A stretch of DNA of 64,000 nucleotides from an uncultured Eubacteriales bacterium (lineage in GTDB: Bacteria > Bacillota > Clostridia > Oscillospirales > Acutalibacteraceae), in assembly GCA_934489895.1 (NCBI GenBank), contig CAKSST010000006.1:1-64000 (forward strand), written 5' to 3'. The notes under the pieces are model-generated. The model was not told the origin of the DNA, did no database searches, and saw only the letters and a list, made by a program, of their open reading frames with translations. Positions 25,498-33,476 of the stretch are shown here, piece by piece. Within the stretch, counting starts at the first letter, position 1; each line of letters starts with the position of its first letter. The translations under genes were made by a program, and so were the position numbers.

Positions 25498-26118
25498 TTA
25501 TCTCTTCTGCTGAAGGGTGTAATGCTCATCGTATGCTTTTTCTTCATCGGTGTATTTGCGGAGAGTGTTTATAACCTCGCCGTTGTTCCACTTTCTGTCA
25601 CCGATATCATCGCAAGTACCCATAACAGTAATGTTAAGCTGTCTGCGGCGTGCACGTACGTGGTCCCAGTCAACAAAGTAGATGTGAGCAAACTCACCGC
25701 CGTCTAATTCGCCGTCTTTAATGGTCATTGTTTCGCTTCTGCCAAAGAATACGCTGCGCAAATGGCCGTCTGTGTTCATGCTGGTAAAATCGCCGGGCTC
25801 GTCAACATAACGGCCAAACTGGGTGTGGATGGGGCCAGGGTGACGATACTGATGCTCTTCTGCAAAGTCAGGGATCATCTTGCGCATAATGTCAAGAAGG
25901 TCGTGCTGCAGATATTCAATATCAAAAGAATCAATATCATGTGAGCATTCCTGAATCATAACAGAGCAGGTTGTGTGGTGAGAAGCAATGCAAACTGTAC
26001 CGTTTGTGATACCTGATGCCTTAACGATCTCAATAACCTCTTTGGACACATCGTGAAAAGTGGGTATCCAACCGCGTGACTGTAACTCTAACTCTTTTTG
26101 TACCATTTTGAACTCCAT
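25498..26118 (-). CDS. YjbQ/UPF0047 family protein (copy 2, longer)
   Basis: Second YjbQ paralogue, 206 residues. The core motifs are SHHTTCSVMIQECSHD, RHPGPIHTQFG, NTDGHLRSVFFG and DGGEFAHIYFVDWDHVRARR. It has an extra C-terminal tail of about 45 residues ending in YDEHYTLQQKR that copy 1 lacks. ATG 26118 is used because GGAGGA lies eight bases upstream; a TTG eight codons earlier precedes that site. Two YjbQ copies flanking a TIM-like gene suggest they act on phosphorylated intermediates of the same pathway. Confidence 0.86.
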   Translation of the reverse strand: MEFKMVQKELELQSRGWIPTFHDVSKEVIEIVKASGITNGTVCIASHHTTCSVMIQECSHDIDSFDIEYLQHDLLDIMRKMIPDFAEEHQYRHPGPIHTQFGRYVDEPGDFTSMNTDGHLRSVFFGRSETMTIKDGELDGGEFAHIYFVDWDHVRARRRQLNITVMGTCDDIGDRKWNNGEVINTLRKYTDEEKAYDEHYTLQQKR

Positions 26119-26146
26119 AGTAAAATTCCTCCAACATTTCAATTTT

Positions 26147-26749
26147 TTATTTCTTATTTGAATTCAGACGCTCGCCTACGGCTCCGCCCGGATGAATAAG
26201 CGCAAACTGTTCATTTTTGTAGTCAGTCTCTTCAATCAAGGCCGTCTGCAATGAGTGAAAAATCATACAAAGCGCTGTTGTTGATGTAGTTCCTTGTGAA
26301 TTATATTTATCTGTTTCCATATTAACGTGCTGCTTCAAAACAACATCAGCCTGCTGTGCCAGGGGTGAATCCATATTTTCGGTAACCGAAATAATTTTTA
26401 CTCCCTTTGCCTTGCAGATATCGATTATAGGCAAAAGCTCCTTTGTCTTACCGCCGCGGGAAGCAAAAATGCAAACATCGCCCTCCTGCAAAAAGCCCGT
26501 AGCACCGTGTACTGCCTCCGAAGGCGAAATAAACCTTGCAGGTCTTTCAATACAGCAAAGCAGGTGTGCCATGTGCTGACAAATTATACCCGAATGTCCG
26601 CAGCCTGTTGTGCCTATACGCTGCGCATTTGCAAGCAAGTGAACTGCATTTGCAAATGCTTCTTCATTAAAATGCTCACGCATTTGCTGCAAACATTCAA
26701 TTTCTATCTCATAAGCATTTTTTGCTTGTTTTAATGCTTCTGCTTTCAT
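26147..26749 (-). CDS. SIS-domain sugar isomerase
   Basis: Sugar-phosphate isomerase-fold protein of 200 residues, single SIS domain, like KpsF/GutQ/PHI. Motifs: RIGTTGCGHSGIICQHMAHL, the nucleotide/sugar phosphate loop FASRGGKTKELLPII and a C-terminal FALIHPGGAVGERLN typical of arabinose-5-phosphate-type isomerases. No CBS domains follow, unlike KdsD. AAGGGG precedes the ATG. It sits directly after the FGGY kinase gene, so it may isomerise that kinase's product. Confidence 0.88.
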   Translation of the reverse strand: MKAEALKQAKNAYEIEIECLQQMREHFNEEAFANAVHLLANAQRIGTTGCGHSGIICQHMAHLLCCIERPARFISPSEAVHGATGFLQEGDVCIFASRGGKTKELLPIIDICKAKGVKIISVTENMDSPLAQQADVVLKQHVNMETDKYNSQGTTSTTALCMIFHSLQTALIEETDYKNEQFALIHPGGAVGERLNSNKK

Positions 26750-26760
26750 TTTTACGCCCC

Positions 26761-28209
26761 TTATTTTGAAAGTTTTTCAATCTGATTTAAATATCTAGTA
26801 TATTTTTCGTTATAGAAGGCGTGCTGCTGGGGGTCAGCCTTTTCAGATTTTGAAAGACGTACCATTCCCCTTACTGCGCTGTACAAATCGTCATACATAC
26901 CGCATCCTGCCGCCGCAATAGCCGCAGCGCCCATACAGCCTGTATCCTCAGTTTCGGTAAGGAAAATCTCACATCCTGTTATATCACGCACAATTGAGCG
27001 CCATACGTCACTGTATGCGGCTCTGCCCGCCATATACAAATGTTTAATAGAGGTGCCGTTCTTTTCAAACTCTTCCAGAACAGTTCTTGCTTCAAAAGCA
27101 ACGCCTTCCATAAGAGCAAGCGCTAAATCATACTTATCATTGTTAATTGTAAAGCCTGAAACGCAAGCACTAAGTTTTTCTGTATGCGGGAAACCCGCTC
27201 CTGCAACAAAGGGTGCAAAAAGTATATCCTTTGCTGACTCACGTCTGATAGCCGCACCTGCATCTATATCTGCATAAGACTCACCAATAACACCCTTTAT
27301 CCACTTAAGTGCTGAGCCTGCGCTTACTAAAGACGCCATTGCACCGTACAGTCCCTTAACGGGATGTATACCCGGGGCAATATGATTTTCTGTATAAAGC
27401 AATTTATCTGCAACCGCAAATACAACCCAGGTTGTACCTGTTGCAAGTAACATATCGCCGTTTGCTACCGCACCGCTTCCCAGTGATGCGCAGTATTGGT
27501 CGTGCGCACCGTTATAAACGGCAACGCTCTGCGAAAGTCCTAACGCTTTAGCAGCAGCCTCAGTTAAGGTACCGACCTTTGCGCCCGTAGGCAAAAGCAT
27601 GGGCAACTGTGCCTCAGTAATGCCCAAAGCGTCAAGCATAGGCTTATCCCATTTGCTTTCATTTATATCCACAAGACCGCGTATAGCGCTGTTTGTAGGG
27701 TCTGATACGTTGTTTCCTGTAAGGAAGTAGTTCAAATATTCTAATGTAGAAACAAAGCTTGCTGCGTTGTTAAATACACCGGGTTCATTTTGTTTTAACC
27801 AGAGAATTTTCGGTGCATCAATGGATGCGTCCATACGCCAGCCTGCTTTATGGTAAATATTTTCATCGCCCAAGGTATCAATAAGATACTGCGACTGCTC
27901 TTCTGCGCGGGTATCCATCCAGGTTATAACATTGCAAAGCGGACGGAAATTGCTGTCAACTGCCAGCATACTTGCACCCTGTGTTGAAAGTGATATTGCA
28001 ACCACTTTATCCTTATCGCAATCCTCAACAGCCTGAGTGATGGCAGCCACGGCAGATGCGGTCCAATCGTAAGCGTTCTGCTCAACTATGCCGTTGCCCT
28101 TTGTCTGTATGCCGTATTCTTTATAACCCGTGCCGTAAACTTTTCCGCATTTATCACAAACAATAGCTTTAACACCTGTTGTACCTACATCTAGACCTAT
28201 GACGTACAT
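26761..28209 (-). CDS. FGGY-family carbohydrate kinase
   Basis: ATP-dependent kinase of the xylulokinase/gluconokinase type, 482 residues. The N-terminal phosphate loop is MYVIGLDVGTTGVKAIV, then VVAISLSTQGASML, ITWMDTRAEEQ, the central GAHDQYCASLG, and the C-terminal MAGRAAYSDVWRSIV. ATG 28209 has GGAGAA upstream; a longer reading overlaps the previous stop region. Substrate could be a ketose, polyol or sugar acid; the motifs alone do not say. Confidence 0.92.
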   Translation of the reverse strand: MYVIGLDVGTTGVKAIVCDKCGKVYGTGYKEYGIQTKGNGIVEQNAYDWTASAVAAITQAVEDCDKDKVVAISLSTQGASMLAVDSNFRPLCNVITWMDTRAEEQSQYLIDTLGDENIYHKAGWRMDASIDAPKILWLKQNEPGVFNNAASFVSTLEYLNYFLTGNNVSDPTNSAIRGLVDINESKWDKPMLDALGITEAQLPMLLPTGAKVGTLTEAAAKALGLSQSVAVYNGAHDQYCASLGSGAVANGDMLLATGTTWVVFAVADKLLYTENHIAPGIHPVKGLYGAMASLVSAGSALKWIKGVIGESYADIDAGAAIRRESAKDILFAPFVAGAGFPHTEKLSACVSGFTINNDKYDLALALMEGVAFEARTVLEEFEKNGTSIKHLYMAGRAAYSDVWRSIVRDITGCEIFLTETEDTGCMGAAAIAAAGCGMYDDLYSAVRGMVRLSKSEKADPQQHAFYNEKYTRYLNQIEKLSK

Positions 28210-28226
28210 TTTTATTCTCCGTTTAA

Positions 28227-29255
28227 TTAAAATTTTATGCCAAACAACTTGCAAGCGTTGTTGCACATAATGTCTTCAACATCCTGCTTTGAAAGATTCA
28301 ACTTTTTTGCGCACTCTTTAAACGCAAGCAGTTCTTCATACATAAAGCTCGTAATATCGGTTTCGTCTGTTTCGCGCATATGCGGGTCATCAGAAACATC
28401 GCCGTACATACCGCGCGGTACAACATTTATGTAAGTTCCGTTTTCACAAATACGATACATTCTCATTTTGGTAATCGGCATGTCAGAGCCAAACATTAAA
28501 CGTTTAGTTCCCACCGCCTTAACTGCTTCTATCATAGCGTTTACGTGAGTGTTGGCAGTAAAATCAACATAACAGTTTTTAAGGCTTGCCAAAACCTCAA
28601 AGCCGTTGCCGAAATCCTCATCGCAATAGGCCCTGCCTATGTGGGCATATATAACCTTTGCGTTAGGATATTTTTCATCAATTTCCTTCATCTGCGCAAG
28701 GTTAACAGGGTCGCGAAGCCTTTTTGAGCGCGGAATGTGCAGCATTATAATTGCGCCCAACTCATTGCAAACCTCTAAGTGCTCAGGCGGCAAAAAGTCG
28801 TAAATGCGAACTTCGTCAGCGGGTATATATTCAGGACAATTGTTAAGATACGGCTTTATACCGCAAAAGCCGTCTTCTAAAACAGCCTTTCTTATCTCAT
28901 CCGCAGTAGAAGCGTATGTAGTGCAATAAAAAGCAGGTAAATTGTTTGCTTTTGCTTTTTCAATTACATATTTATTTTCTTTGTGCAGCACAGCAACAGG
29001 GTCGGTCATAAGCACAGCTTTTACCTTTTTATCGGGAAACATCTGAACATAGGATTGCTCAAGATCTTCATAAGTGCAATCCTGTGCAACAATTTCTGCC
29101 CAGTTCTGCATACCCTTGGTGTTTTCTTCAGTAGCGATTTTTGTGCCCGGCTCCCAAAGGTGAATATGTATATCAACTATATTGTCAGGCAAAAAGTTTT
29201 TAAGCTGTTCTTCATAAACCTTTTTATCGTAATCAGTAATTTCAACGCCAAACAT
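28227..29255 (-). CDS. Amidohydrolase-2 family metal-dependent hydrolase
   Basis: TIM-barrel amidohydrolase of 342 residues. DIHIHLWEPG gives the beta-1 HxH, IIMLHIPRS and VIYAHIGRAYCDEDF supply later His ligands, and LMFGSDMPITKMR the final Asp. Family members hydrolyse or decarboxylate lactones and cyclic or carboxylated substrates, so a sugar lactonase role is possible. It is the first gene of the operon; AAGGAGC precedes ATG 29255 and a strong promoter lies at 29314-29342. Confidence 0.88.
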   Translation of the reverse strand: MFGVEITDYDKKVYEEQLKNFLPDNIVDIHIHLWEPGTKIATEENTKGMQNWAEIVAQDCTYEDLEQSYVQMFPDKKVKAVLMTDPVAVLHKENKYVIEKAKANNLPAFYCTTYASTADEIRKAVLEDGFCGIKPYLNNCPEYIPADEVRIYDFLPPEHLEVCNELGAIIMLHIPRSKRLRDPVNLAQMKEIDEKYPNAKVIYAHIGRAYCDEDFGNGFEVLASLKNCYVDFTANTHVNAMIEAVKAVGTKRLMFGSDMPITKMRMYRICENGTYINVVPRGMYGDVSDDPHMRETDETDITSFMYEELLAFKECAKKLNLSKQDVEDIMCNNACKLFGIKF

Positions 29256-29313
29256 TAAAGCTCCTTCTTTCAGTAAAATATGACAGATGTACAAATTTTA
29301 TCTATCATATATC

Positions 29314-29342
29314 ATTATAGTGGATTTTAGGTGCATAATCAA
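29314..29342 (-). promoter_or_regulatory. Promoter of the catabolic operon
   Basis: TTGATT (29337-29342), 17 bases, TATAAT (29314-29319) on the minus strand. No regulator gene or sugar transporter is encoded next to the operon in this window. Confidence 0.82.
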
Positions 29343-29412
29343 GTGCATTTTTACAATTTTTACCTCATATTTTGTGCTTTTTTAAATGTTTTTTGCAGCT
29401 TTATAAATTTAA

Positions 29413-29448
29413 AACAAAAAAGATGGGAGAAAGGCTTCTCCCATCTTT
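29413..29448 (-). terminator. Terminator of the RiPP/cohesin operon
   Basis: AAAGATGGGAGAA (29419-29431) / TTCTCCCATCTTT (29436-29448) stem; on the minus strand it is followed by TTTTGTTTT, directly after the last cohesin gene. Confidence 0.88.
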
Positions 29449-29988
29449 CTATTTTACTGTAATTTTTCCTGCGGATATTTGTGATTTAACTGTTATCTCG
29501 TCCCAATTTGCAAATTCTGCTTTAGTGGTTTTCAATTCGTATTCGCCTGCTACTGCATCTTTATTTGTCTTGAACACAAGCGTAAACAAAGTGCCGTTAT
29601 CCTTTACATCCCCGTTTTCAACACCTATAACAGCAAGTATGCCGTCAGCCGTTTCAGTAGCATTCAATGGTGCAATCAAGTTGTTTTCGCATTTTACAAA
29701 GCTGAAAGCCTTGTTGTCAAAAGCAAATTCAAAATCATAGCCTGCGATGCCGGGGTTTTCGGCTATTTTAACTTCAATCTTAAATTCATTATCAGCAGTA
29801 GTTTCAACCTGTCCAATCTCAACTGTACCGCCTTCTATTACCTGATTTGAACTTGTAATGCTTGAATTTCCGCTTGAGTTGCCATCGCCTTTGTCAGCAG
29901 TTTTTTGTGTTATGAAGAATACTGCTACAGCCGCAAGGACAACAGCCAAGACTGCCGTGATGATGATAATTAAGGTTTTTTTATTCAT
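29449..29988 (-). CDS. Membrane-anchored cohesin-domain protein
   Basis: A 179-residue protein with an N-terminal signal anchor (NKKTLIIIITAVLAVVLAAV), a Ser/Gly/Asn linker and one cohesin-like domain. Domain motifs are IEVKIAENPGIAGYDFEFAF, FSFVKCEN, GTLFTLVFKTNKDAVAGEY and a final KITVK strand. Cohesins bind dockerins in cellulosomes, but cohesin-fold domains also occur in other clostridial surface proteins. ATG 29988 is preferred (GGGGAAG upstream). Last gene before the terminator at 29448. Confidence 0.85.
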   Translation of the reverse strand: MNKKTLIIIITAVLAVVLAAVAVFFITQKTADKGDGNSSGNSSITSSNQVIEGGTVEIGQVETTADNEFKIEVKIAENPGIAGYDFEFAFDNKAFSFVKCENNLIAPLNATETADGILAVIGVENGDVKDNGTLFTLVFKTNKDAVAGEYELKTTKAEFANWDEITVKSQISAGKITVK

Positions 29989-30094
29989 TATTATCTTCCC
30001 CTTTTTTAAATGCAAAATATGGTGTTACGCTGTTGCAAGCTATTTTACAAACGAAAAACTAATAGCTGGTTAATTATTTAATGCTTGTTTTGAT

Positions 30095-31003
30095 TTATTT
30101 CTTATTAGAATAAATAAATGAAACAACCGCGCCCGCTATTACCGCAATACCTGCAATTATTATTGCAATCAAAGTGTTACGACTGATTACGCCGTTTTCT
30201 ACCTCTATTTCACCGCTTGACAACACTGCTGACGAGCTTTGATTAGTACTGCTTTGCGTGTTTTCCGCTGCAGAGCCGGAATAATCAGACTTTGTATCGG
30301 GCACAGTATCAGACGATGTGTGTTCAACGGGATTACTGCTTGCGTTGCTGTAATAATCAGACGCCGTATCGGGCACGGTATCCGGCGGTACATATCCAAT
30401 AGGTCGACTGCTTGTGCTCACGCTTGACGTCTGGTATGAGCTTGTACCTTGTGTACCGCTCAAAATGTCAGAGTCACTGTTATTGGAATGTACATATACA
30501 CCGCCGTTCACCTTTGCAGGATACAAAGGTTTTGCCGCCCAGTTGCAAACGTTACCGTCTTTATACTCTACACTTATATTGCAAAATCCGCTTTTAGCGG
30601 TTTGTTTAACCTTAAAAAACAAATAAGTAATAACACCGTTTTTTGTGACATCACTGCTGCCACCGGCAAGAGATACAATTATTACACTGCTTGCTTGATT
30701 ATTAATTGTAAAATCGTTTATAAGGCACTTGTAGTCGCCCTTACCGTTTTGCTTCATCATATCATCCTGAAGCTCTAAAATGCTTGGATCAAAGGTATAT
30801 TTTAACGCATATGAATACACGCCGACATTGCCGCTGAGATATACAGGCACAACAATTTCGTCGCCCGCGTTAACATTTAAATTTTCATCAAGTGTACCGA
30901 CGGTTATTGTAAAATCGTTTTGAGCGCAAACGGTTAATATAGAAAACAATAAGCACAAGCATATTATAGAAGAAAATAAACTGATAAAAAGCTTAGTTTT
31001 CAT
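30095..31003 (-). CDS. Cohesin-domain surface protein with C-terminal membrane anchor
   Basis: Secreted protein of 302 residues. It has a signal peptide (MKTKLFISLFSSIICLCLLF), then a cohesin-like domain: VNAGDEIVVPVYLSGNVGVY, YTFDPSILELQ, GVITYLFFKVKQTAKSG. A Ser/Thr/Pro-rich linker with a repeated DTVPDT-x-SDY unit follows, and the C-terminal helix TLIAIIIAGIAVIAGAVVSF ends in SNKK. It resembles an anchoring scaffold with a cohesin displayed outside. ATG 31003 has AAAGGAAA upstream. There are 123 bases between it and the peptidase gene. Confidence 0.86.
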   Translation of the reverse strand: MKTKLFISLFSSIICLCLLFSILTVCAQNDFTITVGTLDENLNVNAGDEIVVPVYLSGNVGVYSYALKYTFDPSILELQDDMMKQNGKGDYKCLINDFTINNQASSVIIVSLAGGSSDVTKNGVITYLFFKVKQTAKSGFCNISVEYKDGNVCNWAAKPLYPAKVNGGVYVHSNNSDSDILSGTQGTSSYQTSSVSTSSRPIGYVPPDTVPDTASDYYSNASSNPVEHTSSDTVPDTKSDYSGSAAENTQSSTNQSSSAVLSSGEIEVENGVISRNTLIAIIIAGIAVIAGAVVSFIYSNKK

Positions 31004-31126
31004 TGCCGTTTCCTTTCTTTTTTGCGTTGCAATAAAGCAACATATCATAATGCAAAAGCGTAAATAGCATACGTTAATACACACTTATTAGACATTTTTT
31101 CTTTATAAACATCAGTCGGTATCTGA

Positions 31127-31621
31127 TTATTTAAAAAGTGTGTGTTTAATTTTTGATGCAAACGGTCGCAAATGTTTTACCCATAAATATCTGAAAGCGA
31201 AAGTATGTGTTATTACAAAAACATACAGCTTATACCCTTTGTTTGTTTCGCAATCGATATATTTTTTGCCGCGGTAAAAGCCTTTGAGCACGCCTATAAT
31301 TTTGCTGTCAGTAATGCCGTACTCATAAAACAAATTATTATCACCGCGGATAATATATTTGCCGTTGTTAATTTTAATTATTCTATGCAAAACAAATTTG
31401 CCGCGTTCATCAGGATAAAGCACAATATCATATTTGCGTAGCGGTCTTTTGACCTGCTCAATTAGTACCTTATCCGTTTCATAGCGCAACATAGGGTACA
31501 TGCTTCTGCCGAAAAAGCTTACCAAAGCAAAGCCGAAATTTTGTAAAATATCAGCCGTATTATTGCCTAACCTTTGAGAAGAGTTAACCCCCTCAAAATC
31601 AGCTTTCATTTGCTCTGACAT
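31127..31621 (-). CDS. S24/S26-family signal peptidase-like protein
   Basis: 164-residue S26-type protein. GRSMYPML contains the nucleophilic Ser40, and YDIVLYPDERGKFVLHRII carries His79 where bacterial SPase I has Lys, as in the archaeal/ER/SipW type. IIRGDNN follows. A C-terminal hydrophobic stretch (LYVFVITHTFAFRYLWV) may anchor it. Its start overlaps the stop of the pqqD-like gene by one base, so the two are coupled. S24/S26 proteins beside PqqD domains are recurrent in Firmicute RiPP loci; leader removal is the likely job. Confidence 0.85.
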   Translation of the reverse strand: MSEQMKADFEGVNSSQRLGNNTADILQNFGFALVSFFGRSMYPMLRYETDKVLIEQVKRPLRKYDIVLYPDERGKFVLHRIIKINNGKYIIRGDNNLFYEYGITDSKIIGVLKGFYRGKKYIDCETNKGYKLYVFVITHTFAFRYLWVKHLRPFASKIKHTLFK

Positions 31622-31884
31622 TATTCAATAAAGCCTGCTTTTTTAAGATTTTCAACAAACTCGGTTGTGGTTTCAACGGCTTCTTCGCGTGTTCCCTCAA
31701 ACTTTGAGCAAAGCACATCGGCAATGGCTTCAATGTTTGTTTCTTCCTTCAAAGCTTCCAAAATAGCTGCACCAACATCATTAACCTTAATAATGCAGTT
31801 ATTGTCGTTTGCGTTGCCGCCCATAGGCACGGCAACAAAGCTGTCCGCAATCTCGTTTACGATAAATTCGGTATTTAGTTTCAT
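31621..31884 (-). CDS. PqqD-family RiPP recognition element
   Basis: An 87-residue PqqD-fold protein: FIVNEIADSFVAVPMG, CIIKVNDVGAAILEAL, then the C-terminal helices EEAVETTTEFVENLKKAGFIE. PqqD/RRE proteins bind leader peptides of ribosomally made, post-translationally modified peptides and present them to a radical SAM or other enzyme. The partner enzyme and precursor are encoded upstream on the same strand. GGAGG lies before the ATG. The RAYT/REP composite ends 23 bases upstream of its start. Confidence 0.9.
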   Translation of the reverse strand: MKLNTEFIVNEIADSFVAVPMGGNANDNNCIIKVNDVGAAILEALKEETNIEAIADVLCSKFEGTREEAVETTTEFVENLKKAGFIE

Positions 31885-31906
31885 AATAAAAAACCTCCGG
31901 TTTTAT

Positions 31907-32006
31907 TAAATGCAAAATTGAAAATGCAAAATTAATGTGTTTTGCCATAGGCAAAACGGAATATATACGCGGGAGGATGGTATCCTCCCCTACATTAATG
32001 ACAAAA
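31907..32006. repeat. REP unit flanking the RAYT (pqqD side)
   Basis: Begins with a 27-bp sequence (31907-31933) whose perfect inverse is at 32707-32733. It then has hairpin 1 GTTTTGCC-ata-GGCAAAAC, the spacer GGAATATA and hairpin 2 GGGAGGAT-ggt-ATCCTCCC, then CTACATTAATG. Same order of parts as the units at 32587 and 37500. Confidence 0.8.
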
Positions 32007-32579
32007 TTAAAAACTCATAAAATCTATATTGTCGTATGCAAAATCTAATTTTAACGGGTTGTTTTCGATGTATTCCCAAACCGTTTTATAACCTTTTTCG
32101 TTACGTATAATGCGATCAATAAACGATTTCTGCTAAATAGATCGACCCGTTTGCAACGAAACCCATCGTTTCATCTGTCCTACAACATTTGATATCGTAT
32201 GGGCGGCAATCTGCCGCCCGTCTGCATTTGCATTTATCGATATAATCAAATGTACGTGGTCAGGCATAATACAATATTTATCAACCGTTATGTTATTGTA
32301 ATGTTGCGGTATCTGTAATATTCCATTCTCAACAATTTTTCCGATTTGTGATAATGGTATGTTTTGCGGGCGGATGATATCCGCCCATACATTATCCCAT
32401 AGCATAGGTTTTTTATGTTTCATACAAATCGTTATAAAATATGCACCGGGCAAATTGTAATCATAATTTTTAAGGCGTACGTTTTTACGTTTTGGCAATT
32501 CCATTTGTATCACCAATATCATTTTAATATATTCAAGAGAAAAAATCAATAATAATAAAAACAGGCGGATAATATCCAT
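32007..32579 (-). pseudogene. RAYT (REP-associated tyrosine transposase), amber-interrupted
   Basis: Y1_Tnp/IS200-like transposase of the RAYT group, which mobilises REP palindromes. The likely start is the ATG at 32504 (MELPKRKNVRLKNYDYN). GAYFITICMKHKKPM and the HUH motif in MPDHVHLIISI are intact. After VSLQTGRSI a TAG at 32133-32135 interrupts the frame; QKSFIDRIIRNEKGYKTVWE and YIENNPLKLDF continue in frame to the true stop at 32007. The expected codon is TGG (Trp). The catalytic Tyr helix lies after the stop by family comparison, so this copy should be inactive. REP units flank it on both sides. Confidence 0.85.
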
Positions 32580-32586
32580 CTGTTTT

Positions 32587-32733
32587 TAAAATGCAAAGTG
32601 TAAAATGTAAAATTTCGGTGTGCACCACGCGCACGGAATATAAATAAACGGGCGAGCAATGCTCGCCCGTTTATTTACAATTCGTTCCGCTTTCGCGGAA
32701 CACCGCAATTTTGCATTTTCAATTTTGCATTTA
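32587..32733. repeat. REP unit flanking the RAYT (kinase side)
   Basis: Three stem-loops in order: GTGTGC...GCGCACGG, ACGGGCGAGC-aat-GCTCGCCCGT and GTTCCGC-tttc-GCGGAAC. The 27-bp terminal repeat (32707-32733) follows, and its last three bases are the TAA stop of the HPr-kinase-like gene. This is a full-length copy, closely parallel to 37500-37640. Confidence 0.85.
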
Positions 32734-33444
32734 TTCAGCCTGTTCGCCGAACAGAGCTGAATACGCAATTTTTGCTGCATCAAGCTCCATATTACACCGT
32801 ATCTCCCAAAGCTGCACGCTGTCAAGCAAGCGATTTATAAGCTTTAAAGTTGCAGACAACGCTGCGGGATCTTTCGGCATATAAACCTGGTTCATAATGC
32901 GCGGCAGGCCCTCTGCCTTGGTCAACGGCTTCGTGCTGTTGGTCTCACTGCGGGTTATAAAACAGATGTGCTTTAAGGGTGTGCGCATATTGCATCCAAG
33001 CTGTTCTTTCCCCATCCAAGGTGTGCCGTAGGCATACTGGAGATTGGGCTCTTCATCAAAAAAACGTACTATAGGCTTGTCCCCGTTAACTATAGTCATT
33101 TTATCGCCTAAAAGCTTTTGCCAAAGCATCATATGGGTTGACTTTCCCGTGCCGCTTTGTGCGGCAAAAGCAACGCCTGTGCCGTTTACATCAAAGCAGG
33201 CGCAATGTAAAACAAAGGCGTTATGTAACGGGAGCCATTCGGCAAGTTTACGATGTAAAATCAAAAATTCCATTTCATTTTTTTTAATGCTCTCATCACC
33301 GTTTCGGGCAATTTCTTTTTCCTCTTCAGAGCAGGTAAAAACTGCACAAGCTTCTGTATCGGGAACTTTATACTCTAAAGAATTTGTTCTGAAATTAAAA
33401 TGCCTGAAGCCAAATTCAAAAACAAAATCAGCAATTTTATACAT
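32731..33444 (-). CDS. HPr kinase-like ATPase of the RiPP locus
   Basis: 237-residue protein with an HPrK-type C-terminal kinase fold: P-loop AAQSGTGKST at residues 94-103, then VNGDKPIVRFF (Walker B-like) and ICFITRSETN. It lacks the N-terminal domain of true HPr kinase. HPr-kinase homologues phosphorylate lasso peptides in some bacteria, and truncated HPrK proteins recur in PqqD/radical SAM clusters. A peptide-tailoring kinase role is therefore inferred. Its stop codon coincides with the end of the REP unit at 32733. Confidence 0.82.
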   Translation of the reverse strand: MYKIADFVFEFGFRHFNFRTNSLEYKVPDTEACAVFTCSEEEKEIARNGDESIKKNEMEFLILHRKLAEWLPLHNAFVLHCACFDVNGTGVAFAAQSGTGKSTHMMLWQKLLGDKMTIVNGDKPIVRFFDEEPNLQYAYGTPWMGKEQLGCNMRTPLKHICFITRSETNSTKPLTKAEGLPRIMNQVYMPKDPAALSATLKLINRLLDSVQLWEIRCNMELDAAKIAYSALFGEQAE

Positions 33445-33476
33445 ACAAACTCCTTAAAATTATAAAAGCTAAAATA

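Noticed and set aside
25498..26142. TTG start at 26142 for the longer YjbQ protein
   Set aside because: The ribosome site GGAGGA lies downstream of that codon; ATG 26118 is correctly spaced.
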